From assembly GCA_026419775.2 (NCBI GenBank), contig JAOPGA020000768.1, positions 62,001-126,000 of the forward strand: a DNA stretch of 64,000 bases, in the 5' to 3' direction. The position numbers and the translations under genes were made by a program. Source of the stretch: Acrasis kona. Its lineage: Eukaryota > Heterolobosea > Eutetramitea > Acrasida > Acrasidae. Positions 10,427 through 20,793 of this stretch are shown one piece after another. Position 1 is the first letter of the stretch. The number at the start of each line of letters is the position of its first letter. A model generated the notes under the pieces. The model saw nothing but the letters and a program-made list of their open reading frames with translations, searched no databases and was not told the DNA's origin.

Positions 10427-11551
10427 TTACACTTTGTCTTCAGCCTCGGTGACATCAGGAGTCGAAACTTGCTTTTCCTTTGCTGTAGTTGATTTTGGAA
10501 GGAAGCTGTACAGTAGTACTCCTAGTAATGTCAAACCAATTCCAACCATGTTCTACATTTGATTAATTCATTAATAAAAAATGTTTACATACTTGCAAGC
10601 TTGGATCTGTTGAGAAGAAGAGTACTCCTCCAACGAAAACTACGCAAGTCTTGAAGTATCCCACGACATTGACGCTAAAAAGTTGATCATCTCACTACGT
10701 GTCAAAGTGTTCACATACGTTAATGGTGATGTCCTTCCAACCAACAAGAAGAATGAAAAGTTGACAAAGAATGCTGCAAAGCATGAAAGTAGAATGCTCA
10801 ACAAGTTTGAGGTGTTGAATTCATATTCAAATAGGGCCTTGTAGTCGTCCAATAAGAACACACATGGTATCAACATGCAACCACTGGTGATGGATTGATA
10901 TAAAAGAATTTGCATGGGGTTTGCATTCAACTCATTTTGCTTGGTTTTCCCATACTGTGATAAACAAGTAAATAAAAGAATAGTTATAAACTTACCACAG
11001 TGTACATTGCATTAGCGCCTACTGCGAGGACGGCGTACGCTGTTCCCAACAGGTTGCCCTCTGCGTCAGTCACAACGGTAATAAGAATACCACAGCATGT
11101 GGGTATAAGAGTCAACTTTGTTTGGTTGTCGGTACTTTTGTTGAACAAAAAATATTCAATTAACAAGATGATGGGTGTGCATAAGATCTTCATAACTTGG
11201 TAAAATGCCACAGAGTTGTATAATAGAGAGATGTTATTAAATACAACGTAGCCGCAAAAAGCAATTGAAATTGGCAACACTACAGTAATTATAGTTTTGA
11301 ATAATTATTTTCTTACCTCTCATAATGTCCAATTTCTTAAACTTGAAGAATCCTGTCCAGACTGCGATCACGCATAGTGCAAAGGTGAAGAAGAAGTGAG
11401 CTACAGTTAACGCAGTTCCAAACGTGAAGCCATGTGATTTGAACAGGTACTTGTTGATAAAAATCGTACCACAACTGGCTACAATATTTAATGATAATGA
11501 GAAGATCACACCAGCAAGTCTTGCCGGACCATCAGGATTGAGTTGGCTCAT
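10427..11551 (-). CDS. SLC35E3-like nucleotide-sugar/triose-P transporter
   Basis: Five exons (11317-11551, 10996-11279, 10719-10954, 10593-10674, 10427-10552) with introns of 37-44 nt encode 320 residues. About ten hydrophobic helices are seen. Family landmarks of the triose-phosphate-translocator branch of the drug/metabolite transporter superfamily include SLNIVASCGTIFINKYLF, MKILCTPIILLIEYF, TLIPTCCGI and, across a splice site, SPLTVNVVGYFKT. The C-terminal tail ends in charged residues. The likely site is the Golgi or another endomembrane; the substrate cannot be read from sequence. ATG 11551 (MSQLNPDG) was chosen over an extended frame to 11626. Confidence 0.9.
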
Positions 11552-12529
11552 CTTTTCTTTGTTGGCCGTTACAACAAAAAAGAAACAACGTGCACTTGTT
11601 TCATAGTGGGCACTAAAATAAACCATTCCATTGACAATGCATTAGATTCATAATATCGAATTTATTTTTGAACAACATGGATAGAGGGGATAGGAGTATA
11701 CAGGAATTACTTTGGTGTATTTTTAAGGACGTATGAGAAAAACCCTTGCTCTCATGTTCAACGATAGGTTATTGGATAATCTGTCCAAACCAAACCGCAT
11801 AGATATTGTAAGCGACCGGAGTCCCTCACATGAATGATTGCGCGCAACTCACCGACGCAGCAATTGTTCATCTCTAAAGAATACATGCTTGACGTGAGAT
11901 TGCTATTTCTTCAAAATTACTGGGCCTTATGGTTTTAATCACAATTCAGGAATTTTATATTGGCTGATTCAAAATTGCCAAATCTAATTGACTTCTTTAT
12001 ATATTTTAATGATGTCACTTTCTGAATCCATGTTAACCTTTCTGAATTGTTTAAAATCCTCATTCAGAATCAAAATTTTCATTGTGTGGGGTGGGTAAAT
12101 TCAAGAGTAATAGCAGCGATCACAAAAAAGAAATATTTGATCACAAACCAAACGTACTAGTGAATAATTCGTTCACAGTGCCTGCAACAACATCATCGGA
12201 TGTTTTTTTGCAACAGAAGAAAAGAAGCAAGTCACGACGGGATACAACTTGCCATTGGGAAAAAAACCAAAAGTCCGTATATATTAAAACATTCAATGGA
12301 CATATCCGTAAATAAAGATGTGATTCAAAAACTAGTATGTCTGATTTATTTATTATGTCCACGATATTACAAAACTAAATTGCTGCAAGATCGATTACAC
12401 AGGATAATCTGAGTCCCTGACAGGATTAAAGCACAGACAAGACTACATCACCAACCTATTTCATAAAAGCTGTGATTTATTCATAATTGGTACTTGGACT
12501 TTTGTAATCAGTCACATCAATTGTCAAAA
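11552..12529. other. gene-poor gap with weak ORFs
   Basis: This stretch is 978 bp long. A possible 50-residue two-exon ORF lies at 11733-11938: MRKTLALMFNDRLL..., then a 53-nt GT-AG gap, then QLFISKEYMLDV. Two overlapping plus frames at 12082-12412 look partly coding but match nothing. CTTTCTGAAT occurs at 12018-12027 and 12038-12047, with an inverted ATTCAGAAT at 12062-12070. None is well supported. Confidence 0.35.
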
Positions 12530-13060
12530 ATGAAGGAGGATGGTCTTACAAACAACGATGCGTTCACCAGGAAGGAGATATTGACGCTTGTTAACATGGT
12601 CATAAGCAAAACATCCGATAGTAATACAAAGCAACTAGGAGTTCAGCTGCCTTACACACATCTTAAGGATTTGGACTTGAGGACTCTTCCGTTGGATAGA
12701 GTCAACTTTAGAGGTTGTCGTTTAGAAAAGATTAGATTCGATGAATGCACACTTGAGAGTGCAAACTTTAAGGATTGTTATATAGATGGATGTAGTTTTA
12801 CAAAAGCGGACCTAAAGAAGTGTGATCTACGCAACACTGAGATGCGCAACTGTAACTTTACTGATTCAGACATGAAATTTGTGAGCCTTCAGAATGCCTC
12901 ATTTAAAGACGTCGTCATGAAGAATGCCAACCTCCAATTCGGAAATATGAGTGGTTCGAACTGGAGAGACGCACAGTTAGAGGGGGCCAACCTTGATAAA
13001 ATCTATGATTCACTCAAAGAAGGAAATAACGTAAGTAATGTCAAGAAAGTATCCTTATAA
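12530..13060 (+). CDS. pentapeptide-repeat protein
   Basis: The ORF has 176 residues from the ATG at 12530 (MKEDGLTNND); the frame upstream to 12494 starts only with TTG. After a helical N-terminus (TRKEILTLVNMVIS), residues 60-160 form a right-handed quadrilateral beta helix of pentapeptides: VNFRG CRLEK IRFDE CTLES ANFKD, and so on to GANLDK. Such folds act as binding scaffolds; the eukaryotic KCTD9-like and bacterial proteins share the repeat only. A GTAAGT near codon 167 could be a donor, but no sensible downstream exon exists before the convergent gene. Confidence 0.8.
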   Translation: MKEDGLTNNDAFTRKEILTLVNMVISKTSDSNTKQLGVQLPYTHLKDLDLRTLPLDRVNFRGCRLEKIRFDECTLESANFKDCYIDGCSFTKADLKKCDLRNTEMRNCNFTDSDMKFVSLQNASFKDVVMKNANLQFGNMSGSNWRDAQLEGANLDKIYDSLKEGNNVSNVKKVSL

Positions 13061-13147
13061 TGATTGTTTCCCATGAATATAAAAATCTATCATCATGAAA
13101 AATTGCCATACTGACCGTGTTGATTTTGTACAGAATTTTTTTAAATA

Positions 13148-15502
13148 TCACTTTACTTTTCTTAATTTTTGTTTTATGCGCCTATCAACACTAGACACGA
13201 TCTTTTTATCAGAGAACATTTCTACAAGACATTCCCTAACTGCCTTGTTCACTTCTGGTTGGTCAACCTTAATTCCTCCACTTTTTAAACATTTTAAAAT
13301 AACGTCCTCTTCTCGTGTGCCATCAACAACACTCGACTCTTCGTTAGCAACAACTACAAACAACGCTTCTTTAAATCGTACGGACATAACACCGTCTGAT
13401 GTAGCAACGCAGTTACGAGCACATTCACAAAGACTAGAAATCAACTCCATCACGTGCACAAAAGTAATCCATTGGTCAAGTACATATTGATTTTTGGACA
13501 CTTGCACCATACACAACGTTAAAGCCAACTCTCTAGATAACATCTCCACGGGATCATCTAACGTTGAGGCCCTATACTGTATTGTGACCTGCTGAATGTT
13601 TTTAAAAGTAGAAACCTCTGACAACGCTTGAATCATGCTCAATAACAACTGGTGAAGAGATCCATCATCCACTGCACTTTGTTTGTTTTGTGTTTTTGCT
13701 GATTCTATTAGTCTGTCGCATAGCTTTTGTAGCATGTGAGTCACTGTTTCGAATAGCGATTTCTTGTCTTTAAATTGACGGCGCCAATCCACAGATCTAT
13801 TTGATGATCTTTTCAATTGCTGATGATTTTGAAAATCATTTTGAACATTTTGTTGGACCAATGTCGATGATGGGACTGCCCATCGGTCAGATGACTTTTC
13901 GTGATTTGTTTTTGTGTGATGTAAAAGGTCATTTATGCAGAGCAAGGTAATGACTTTTAATAAGGCCTCTTCAGATAAGTCATACTTTTGAGGTTTAGAT
14001 AAAATATGTGATGCAGTTCTCGTAGAGTTACTAGCAGAGTTGTCTATGGTAGTAGTGTGGTGGTAGTGATGATGGTGGTGGAACACGCGGTTGTTTACTT
14101 TCTGGCCAGGATAGATTTGTTGGGCGGTTGTTGGTGATAGCGGTGATGAAACATTAAGGTGTGTAGAATGGGTCCTTTGAGAAGTTGCTAAGCGTTGTTG
14201 TGGTTTTTCTGTTACTCTCGGAGGATTGTAGGAATCATGAAGTGTTCTCTTCTCAACAGTAATAACCTGTTTTGTAACATGTGGTAGTTGTTGTTCTTTT
14301 AGAAATTCTTTAACGTTGTTCATTGAATCGTTGTAGTATTCAATTTCCACTTCTCTAACAGGAGCATAAAGTATTGGCGGTGGTTCTAATGGCTGTTGTT
14401 GTTGTTGTTGTTGTTGAGCGATTTGATCTGATTCATTATCATGATTTGTGGTGACTCTAACATCTTGATCTAATATTTGTTTTGGAGTGATGATACTTAT
14501 TGAGGCGTTTGGTATATGGACTGGTTGTGGTGTTGGTTTTAAAGGTTCTAAAACCCGCTGCTCTTCTTTTAATTGATATGAAGGTTCTGTTAAAGGTTCA
14601 ATTTGTAGCTGTGGACCTTTATTTGAAGCATCTTCTGATTCAGCTATGATGCCGTTGTTTTGCTGGCTAGTTATTACGGGTGTTTGCGGTGTATTTGATC
14701 TTGCAGATAAGCACATCACCGACTCGGATAGTTTATTGTTAATGTTGTCGAAGCTGAACCTTACTGATTTGGTGTTTTCAGATGAATCAGCATCCTTATT
14801 GCTAAGTGCGCTTTTACCTGGTGGATTGAGAGGAGGTATTGAAATGGGTTTTGGAGGCTTTAGCTGGATAGGTGGAATAATTGATGGCACGGGTCCACTG
14901 TTTGATATTATATTATTCTTTTGATAGAAATTTTGAAGGATATCCTTTGTTGTTGATCCACCAATTGACAACTTTTTGTCGCTAAGAGAAAAGTCCTCAA
15001 GTAGAGAGGAGGGCTTTTCATCAATCTCCTCATCGTCGGAATCAGAGTCAAATCCCAAATCGCTACTGGGTGATTTGGTTTGTTTGACTTCAACTTCCTC
15101 CTCTTCTTCCTGAAAATCTTCAAATTCCTCTTCGTTCTGGTCTACATCATTGTCATTTTCCTCGTTTTGTTCATCTTCGCTGCTATCATCAAGAATAAAT
15201 GCTTGCATGTCATCTGGCAGGGTAGCCCACTCACCACCGCTAGCCTTTGATTCTATTTTTTTTTGTTGAGTTCCGCTGTCTTCCTCGTCCTCATCTTTTT
15301 CAAAATCCCGCGAATCAAACATTTGTTCAAGGTCCTCGCTCTTCTCCGATATTGGCTCAGATTTATCTGAGTTATATGAACTAGTCATGGCAGGGTCATA
15401 CGAGCTTTTTGGTCCTTGGGAGGAGTTATGCGTATCATAATCGTCCGAGAACTGGTCGTCGTCTGAGTCTGGTTGACTCAGAAAATCTTCAAGAGAAGCC
15501 AT
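13148..15502 (-). CDS. acidic low-complexity orphan with helical C-terminus
   Basis: One long exon gives 784 residues from the ATG at 15502 (MASLEDFLSQ). The first 170 residues are rich in Asp, Glu and Ser; the middle is Pro/Ser/Gln-rich, includes a polyQ run encoded at about 14395-14420 and a His cluster (HHHHHYHH); the last 260 residues look folded and helical (LLKVITLLCINDLLHH, MLSRELALTLCMVQV). No family was recognised. The architecture, a disordered acidic region plus a helical domain, is common in nuclear or cytoskeletal scaffolds, but no function is claimed. The open frame of this length makes it a secure gene. Confidence 0.8.
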   Translation of the reverse strand: MASLEDFLSQPDSDDDQFSDDYDTHNSSQGPKSSYDPAMTSSYNSDKSEPISEKSEDLEQMFDSRDFEKDEDEEDSGTQQKKIESKASGGEWATLPDDMQAFILDDSSEDEQNEENDNDVDQNEEEFEDFQEEEEEVEVKQTKSPSSDLGFDSDSDDEEIDEKPSSLLEDFSLSDKKLSIGGSTTKDILQNFYQKNNIISNSGPVPSIIPPIQLKPPKPISIPPLNPPGKSALSNKDADSSENTKSVRFSFDNINNKLSESVMCLSARSNTPQTPVITSQQNNGIIAESEDASNKGPQLQIEPLTEPSYQLKEEQRVLEPLKPTPQPVHIPNASISIITPKQILDQDVRVTTNHDNESDQIAQQQQQQQQPLEPPPILYAPVREVEIEYYNDSMNNVKEFLKEQQLPHVTKQVITVEKRTLHDSYNPPRVTEKPQQRLATSQRTHSTHLNVSSPLSPTTAQQIYPGQKVNNRVFHHHHHYHHTTTIDNSASNSTRTASHILSKPQKYDLSEEALLKVITLLCINDLLHHTKTNHEKSSDRWAVPSSTLVQQNVQNDFQNHQQLKRSSNRSVDWRRQFKDKKSLFETVTHMLQKLCDRLIESAKTQNKQSAVDDGSLHQLLLSMIQALSEVSTFKNIQQVTIQYRASTLDDPVEMLSRELALTLCMVQVSKNQYVLDQWITFVHVMELISSLCECARNCVATSDGVMSVRFKEALFVVVANEESSVVDGTREEDVILKCLKSGGIKVDQPEVNKAVRECLVEMFSDKKIVSSVDRRIKQKLRKVK

Positions 15503-15677
15503 CAAGCAATTTTTACAAAAAATCTACCGCCGAGTTGCATACATGTATCAGTACAAATGACAATCAAATGATGAGTGGACTAACATCATTAATATAAAAC
15601 ATTTTTATTACATGAATGCCCAAGATTTGACTGCAATATTTTTCTGCGTTTGACTTGGTTAGCACAATAACAATCAT

Positions 15678-16052
15678 TCAACCAAACAAGTCGATAAGTT
15701 TCTTTTGCAACTTTTTAAGTCGAGTTCTTTTTGTCATTCTCTTTTTGTTTGTATTCTCACAGACCGTGCTGGGTTCACTTGAGGGATTATCTTCTAAATT
15801 ATTGCTTTGTGTTTCCGATTCGATTGCCTCTTGAGATTCGCCCAAACTATTCTTTTTGTTTATTTGAGTTTCCACCATTTCTTGTATTGATTTTTCAATG
15901 CAATAATACAAAATGGTGCCAGACGACAATGTGAATTTCTTACAAACAGCCCCATCCTCACAGTCGTTGTCATCATTACATCCCTGCTCCATGAAAGCTG
16001 AACAAATAACAAAAAGAATTGCAAGCAACAAAAGTGTGACCGATCTTTGCAT
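15678..16052 (-). CDS. small secreted cysteine-containing protein
   Basis: The ATG at 16052 opens 124 residues. A clear signal peptide (RSVTLLLLAILFVICSAF) is followed by a short Cys cluster, GCNDDNDCEDGAVCKKF, a hydrophobic patch ending YYC, an acidic Ser/Asn-rich linker, and a basic tail (KKRMTKRTRLKKLQKK). The Cys pattern hints at a disulfide knot such as a WAP or EB-module fragment, but it is too short to assign. The frame extends to 16391 without a fitting start and would overlap FolD. The gap to FolD is 73 bp, a likely bidirectional promoter. Confidence 0.65.
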   Translation of the reverse strand: MQRSVTLLLLAILFVICSAFMEQGCNDDNDCEDGAVCKKFTLSSGTILYYCIEKSIQEMVETQINKKNSLGESQEAIESETQSNNLEDNPSSEPSTVCENTNKKRMTKRTRLKKLQKKLIDLFG

Positions 16053-16125
16053 TCTGAATAAGGTCAAGTGTTCGCCTATTATTAAAATTTTGTAAGATGG
16101 ATTGTTTTGATTACAACTTACTGAC

Positions 16126-17052
16126 ATGAACTTGTTGAAGCTCACACGAAACACCACCAGATGCTTTTCGACAAACAAAATATTAAACGCGCACATAATA
16201 GATGGAAAGAGCATCGCTGAAAATGTCAAACATGAAATTGTTACAGAATTCAAAAAGTTCCAATTCTCACAACCCAAGATGGCACCGGGCCTCGCTGTAT
16301 TACTTGTTGGAGACAGGAAAGACTCGTCATTGTACGTGGAATTGAAGAAGAAAACTGCACTCAAGTTGGGGTTCAACAGCTTTGTAGTCAAACTCGAAGA
16401 GGAATCCTCGCTAGAACAAATTCTAAATCACATCGATCAATTCAACAAGGATACAAGTGTGCATGGAATTCTAGTACAACTTCCCCTCCCCAAGCACATT
16501 GACCCTGCACTAGTGCTGCGACGTGTTGACGTCAACAAAGATGTCGACGGTCTTCACCCGCAAGGTGCAATATTTCAACCCTGCACTCCAAAAGGATGCT
16601 TAGAGCTACTTGATCGATCCAACATTGATGTATCAGGTAAAGATGTAGTGGTACTGGGTCGCTCTCGCGTTGTGGGTCTCCCATTATCCCTACTGTTGAC
16701 AAAGAGGAATGCAACAGTAACTCTTTGTCACTCTCGTAGCCAACAAGTAAAGCAAAAAGCTCAAAGAGCCGACATTCTAATCTCTGCTTGCGGCGTTCCA
16801 GAACTAGTCAGAGGTGATTGGATCAAACCAGGCGCTGTAGTCGTTGACGTGGGCATCAATCACATTCCAGATCACACAAAAGGCAGCGGATACAGAATAG
16901 TGGGCGATGTGTGCTTTGAGGAGGCCTATAAGGTAGCAAGTCATATTACGCCTGTACCTGGAGGAGTGGGACCAATGACAATAGCAATGCTGATGCATAA
17001 CACATGGTTGAGTTTCATTACAAAAGTACAAGATGAGAATTCATGTAAATGA
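16126..17052 (+). CDS. methylene-THF dehydrogenase/cyclohydrolase
   Basis: The single-exon gene encodes 308 residues. The N-terminus (NLLKLTRNTTRCFSTNK) looks like a mitochondrial presequence. FolD/MTHFD2 motifs follow: YVELKKKTALKLG with the Tyr and Lys of the catalytic Y-x3-K, VHGILVQLPLPKHI, DVDGLHPQG, GRSRVVGLPLSLLL of the Rossmann domain, and TPVPGGVGPMTIAML near the end. The enzyme interconverts methylene-, methenyl- and formyl-tetrahydrofolate. There is no formyl-THF synthetase domain, so it is bifunctional. Its stop is 6 bp from that of EMC4, so the two 3'UTRs must overlap. Confidence 0.95.
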   Translation: MNLLKLTRNTTRCFSTNKILNAHIIDGKSIAENVKHEIVTEFKKFQFSQPKMAPGLAVLLVGDRKDSSLYVELKKKTALKLGFNSFVVKLEEESSLEQILNHIDQFNKDTSVHGILVQLPLPKHIDPALVLRRVDVNKDVDGLHPQGAIFQPCTPKGCLELLDRSNIDVSGKDVVVLGRSRVVGLPLSLLLTKRNATVTLCHSRSQQVKQKAQRADILISACGVPELVRGDWIKPGAVVVDVGINHIPDHTKGSGYRIVGDVCFEEAYKVASHITPVPGGVGPMTIAMLMHNTWLSFITKVQDENSCK

Positions 17053-17058
17053 AAATGT

Positions 17059-17647
17059 TTATAAGATTGGTACAGAAAACTCTTGTGGTTCTAATGGTGT
17101 GGTATTTGCCCAATCTGATTGTTGTGGTAGGAGACCCATGTTGTTGCATTTGTATACTGCCAGCGCAACTCCAACACAATTCAGTCCAAAATAAACAAGC
17201 TTTGGTAATGTTACTGCTACTCCTTCTTCTTCAAATGATTTGAATACTAACAACACGTTAATGCATTTTTGTAAAAAAGACTTACCGGCATTTGTAGAGA
17301 ACAATGCCTTGAATGGATTAATTAGTGCCATCACAGTAATAATGATGGGGAAAATGTTTACTTGATTCCCGCTCATCCACATTAAAAAGCCTGTCATTAG
17401 TAATGTTTTAAAGGGCGATTGTGCCAATTCCCAAGCTTTCTTAAAAGTTAATATTCGTTCCCCGCATCATGGACAGTACTTTTTCTTGGAGTTGCTGGTT
17501 GCCTGCTCCACTCTGGGCGTCCTTGCTTGCCGTTGATCCGGAACTTATTACAGGTATTGTTTTGGTGTAACCTAAAGGATCCTCAACATTTGTTTGGGCG
17601 TGTGGTACTTGAATGTGCCACTTTCTAGACTTTTGTGTATTCCTCAT
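17059..17647 (-). CDS. EMC4: ER membrane protein complex subunit 4
   Basis: Three exons (17480-17647, 17286-17439, 17059-17246) with introns of 40 and 39 nt give 169 residues. The disordered N-terminus carries DPLGYTKTIPV, similar to the EMC4 DPVGYS motif. After splicing comes LQEKKAWELAQSPFKT, then two membrane segments: GFLMWMSGNQVNIFPIIITVM and LPKLVYFGLNCVGVALAVYK, followed by NNMGLLPQQSDW, a hallmark of EMC4/TMEM85. In known systems the EMC inserts tail-anchored and multipass proteins in the ER. Both introns are required to restore the conserved order. Confidence 0.93.
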
Positions 17648-17684
17648 GTTATATAGTCAACGCAACTTATTTTACAAAAAAAAT

Positions 17685-18500
17685 TTATTTGAATGAATTT
17701 TGTATTTTTTTGAGTTCTTCTTCAATCTCTTGTGAAGTTTTTGGTTTGTCATCCATGTCATCCATGACTTGCTTGCCTAATTTTCTCATTTGACGACTAG
17801 CCTTTCTCATCTCCTTCATGTTTAGTTTATTATTCTTAATGTCACTCATCATCTTTTTAATGTTCTTTGGTGGACCCTTTTTTACAATCTCGTCAAAGTC
17901 TAGTCCTGAACCCTCTGCTAACCTCCTCAAAAATAAATCTTGTTCCAAATCACTTGCTGATCTTAGATTCTTAAATGTTTCAGCTTCCTTTTCGAGATAG
18001 TACTGTTCCGACTCTTCTTTTGTTTTTCCTGGTATGGGTTCGCGCGCAAGAACGTTGTAGGCATCAGGACCTGACTCTATTTTCTTACCGTATAAATGTA
18101 CCCTTAAACCGTCTAGCTCAGCCTTTGGCATGTCCCTGAGCATGTCCTTGTACGTCTCTCCAAGTTGCTCAATAAATTGTTCGTCCGACATTGTCGGTAG
18201 TTCTTTTGCGTGCAATCTATCTTTTTTGTGCTCAAAGTAGTCTTCTTGAGCCATTTCCAACTTTTTAGGGTCGATCGATTCCACCATTTTTTCATAAAGT
18301 TGCTTATTACGATTTTCTTCTTCCTGTATTTCTTTGCTCTCATTAAAAAGTTCTTGTTGTATTTTCAAGATTTCTTGATGCCTACGTAGTGCCTCGTTTG
18401 GTCCTAATTTTGATTGGCTTTTTTTTGATGGTCTTTTTACATAACATCTGTTGATGGACCAAAGCGTACTTCTTGCAAGTTTTGTGTGAAGGTGTAACAT
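17685..18500 (-). CDS. helical, mitochondrial-type protein of unknown function
   Basis: One exon gives 271 residues from the ATG at 18500. The N-terminus HLHTKLARSTLWSINRCYVK is basic without acids, like a mitochondrial presequence. The rest is highly charged and almost all helical (HQEILKIQQELFNESKEI, KKLEMAQEDYFEHKK), with a conserved-looking middle (GPDAYNVLAREPIP) and a C-terminal coiled coil. I do not recognise the family; a mitoribosome or respiratory assembly role is possible but not shown. No introns are evident. It lies 37 bp downstream of the EMC4 start. Confidence 0.75.
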   Translation of the reverse strand: MLHLHTKLARSTLWSINRCYVKRPSKKSQSKLGPNEALRRHQEILKIQQELFNESKEIQEEENRNKQLYEKMVESIDPKKLEMAQEDYFEHKKDRLHAKELPTMSDEQFIEQLGETYKDMLRDMPKAELDGLRVHLYGKKIESGPDAYNVLAREPIPGKTKEESEQYYLEKEAETFKNLRSASDLEQDLFLRRLAEGSGLDFDEIVKKGPPKNIKKMMSDIKNNKLNMKEMRKASRQMRKLGKQVMDDMDDKPKTSQEIEEELKKIQNSFK

Positions 18501-18699
18501 TGTTAGTTGAGTAAATTACAAATTCTGTTTTTAAGGGATACTCGGAGGAACTAACAAAAGAATCAAGAAGCTATGATCATCATATAAAGTGCATTAAACT
18601 GACTAATTTCAGGAAAAGAATAGAACTTCAATTTAAAAGATTGACAGTTACAAAAAATCTACAGTTTTAGAGGCAATAGAGAACGTCGATTTCAACAAA

Positions 18700-20784
18700 A
18701 TGAATGGAGTTGGTGCTCGGTCTGATTCTAGAGTGGGAACACCATTAAGTATGACCACACCAGCAAGAAATCCAATAATTAGAGCGAAATCTCCGCTACC
18801 TACTAAAGTTAAAATAATAAAAACACCAGTCCAAAGAAAGTATTTAAAGAAGAACCCAGAAGAATTACAAATGTCGCTACATAATCGCTCTCGAAGTAGT
18901 CTCTTAAAAAAAATGGAAACTGTACCAAAGATAACTCATCAAGAATCGTCTTCGAGTAGAATGATGAAGGGATTGCTAAGTATTGAGGCACCTATATCGC
19001 CATCAAAGTCTCCGACCAAAAGAGCTAATACGCCCGGAGCTGTATCGCCACCAGATGGTCGGGAGAACGAGTCAAAATTTTTTGATGACACCAACTACAT
19101 TTCGCTGCAGTCAATGCGCGAGAGGATTAACGACATAACTAAAAGTCCAGAATCCGTTCAATTACAACAGATTTGGACATCTCCAGCGAAAAAGTCATTG
19201 ATGGAAGGCGTTGGGAGAAATAACTCGCCGGAGAAGACCAATCGCAACAGTACAGCTCCGGCCGGTTTGAATCGAAATTCTCTCAAGATTAATTTATCAA
19301 GTGTTGCTAATAGTTTGGGTAATAGCCCTTCGTCTCCTTCAAAGTATAAATCTAGAGACGAAACGGACGATTATGTAAAAGAAATGACACACATTGAAAA
19401 CATAAACAAGAGCATGCCAAGCAGCAGGAAATCATCAAGAAATACCGGTCGCTCCACAGTGACTACAAGACCGAAAACTGCTAATAATTTTAGCCAACCA
19501 TCTTCCCAAATTGCTAGCGTAGTAGCAAGCGCAATTCAATCTCACAATGAGCAACGCAAGAGTATATTTAAAGAAGTACAGGAAGAAGGACAGGATATAA
19601 ATTATGCGGAGTCAGAGTACCAAAAATATTTGATGTTGAAGGAGATGAAAGAAAGAAAATCAACAATGAGCCCTAGAAGTGCACAAAAGTTCCAGGAACA
19701 ATTCGAGCTATCTCAAATCAAAGACTCGGATGTTGTGATTAATGATATAGAGAGCGACGAATTTGGCAACATCATCATATCTCACAATACCAAGGATAAA
19801 AAACCAGAGGCTCAATGTCAAGAGCCGCTAAAGCTTCAATACGATCCTAGTCAAATACAAATGTCTCCAGTTACAAGTAATTGGACAGTATCAGCTAATC
19901 CAACGATAGGTACAATTTTTCACAATACATCTCAGAACCAATCGAATGCAATGACTATATCATCATTGAAGGATTTTATGCATATGGCAAGGGCGTGCAA
20001 TAGAGCTGGAAAAAACAGAATGGAAGGGTTGACCCATTACAAGCTGGGATGTAAATACGAAGAGCTCAATGACTCATCAAGAGCAATCAAGCACTACAAA
20101 CGATTCTTCGCAATCGCTCAAGAGTTGGGAGACGGAGTGGGGACAAGTTTGGCGCTTAACTGTCTAGGAGTTTGTCATCATCGGTTGAAGGGTATGGAAA
20201 ACTTGAAAGTGGCTTTGGATTATCACTCCAAACATTGGGAAGTTGCAGACGTACAAGGAAAGATTGTCGCTCATATAAATATAGGTCTGGTATACCAAAA
20301 GCTTGGACAGATTGATCAGGCCACAGAGAATTATCGATTGGCATTCCAGAGTGCGTTAGATATAGGAGACAGACACGGAGAGAGTATTGCACTAGCAAAT
20401 CTTGGATTACTGGGAAAAGATAACGATGACTTACTCACTGCTCAGGCTTGTATGGAGCGACATTTATTATTGAGCGAGAATATGAAAGATTTAAGGAGCA
20501 GCAGCGATGCCTATCAGCAGCTCGGTCTTCTCGCCAATAAACAAGGTGACTCTGAACAAGCATTACGTCATTTGACCAAAGCGAGAGGCGTTGCCATTAT
20601 GAATATTGATAATATCAAAGCGAATCAACTGCGATGTAACATTGGAATAGTGGCGGCAACTCTAAAGTTGGACGAATACATGAAGGATGTGGCCAATAGA
20701 ATTTGCGGAAGTATCCGCGATTCGACAGAAAATTCAAACAATACATCAACCAATACTTCTCTAGACACAACAACAACAATGTAA
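18700..20784 (+). CDS. TPR protein with disordered N-terminus
   Basis: A single exon encodes 694 residues. Residues 1-425 are Ser/Pro/Lys-rich and disordered with many SP sites (PISPSKSPTK, GNSPSSPSK). Residues 440-660 form about five tetratricopeptide repeats: THYKLGCKYEELNDSSRAIK, SLALNCLGVCHHRLKG, AHINIGLVYQKLGQIDQATE, ALANLGLLGK, AYQQLGLLANKQGDSEQALR. The helices are of the TTC29/G-protein-modulator kind. The partner is unknown; cilium-linked TPR proteins have similar layouts and three other cilium-type genes lie in the window, but that is inference. Confidence 0.82.
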   Translation: MNGVGARSDSRVGTPLSMTTPARNPIIRAKSPLPTKVKIIKTPVQRKYLKKNPEELQMSLHNRSRSSLLKKMETVPKITHQESSSSRMMKGLLSIEAPISPSKSPTKRANTPGAVSPPDGRENESKFFDDTNYISLQSMRERINDITKSPESVQLQQIWTSPAKKSLMEGVGRNNSPEKTNRNSTAPAGLNRNSLKINLSSVANSLGNSPSSPSKYKSRDETDDYVKEMTHIENINKSMPSSRKSSRNTGRSTVTTRPKTANNFSQPSSQIASVVASAIQSHNEQRKSIFKEVQEEGQDINYAESEYQKYLMLKEMKERKSTMSPRSAQKFQEQFELSQIKDSDVVINDIESDEFGNIIISHNTKDKKPEAQCQEPLKLQYDPSQIQMSPVTSNWTVSANPTIGTIFHNTSQNQSNAMTISSLKDFMHMARACNRAGKNRMEGLTHYKLGCKYEELNDSSRAIKHYKRFFAIAQELGDGVGTSLALNCLGVCHHRLKGMENLKVALDYHSKHWEVADVQGKIVAHINIGLVYQKLGQIDQATENYRLAFQSALDIGDRHGESIALANLGLLGKDNDDLLTAQACMERHLLLSENMKDLRSSSDAYQQLGLLANKQGDSEQALRHLTKARGVAIMNIDNIKANQLRCNIGIVAATLKLDEYMKDVANRICGSIRDSTENSNNTSTNTSLDTTTTM

Positions 20785-20793
20785 AATAATTAA

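Noticed and set aside
13030-13140. Extra 3' exon for the pentapeptide-repeat gene after GTAAGT
   Set aside because: The only acceptor downstream leads into poly-T and the convergent gene's 3' end with no sensible frame.
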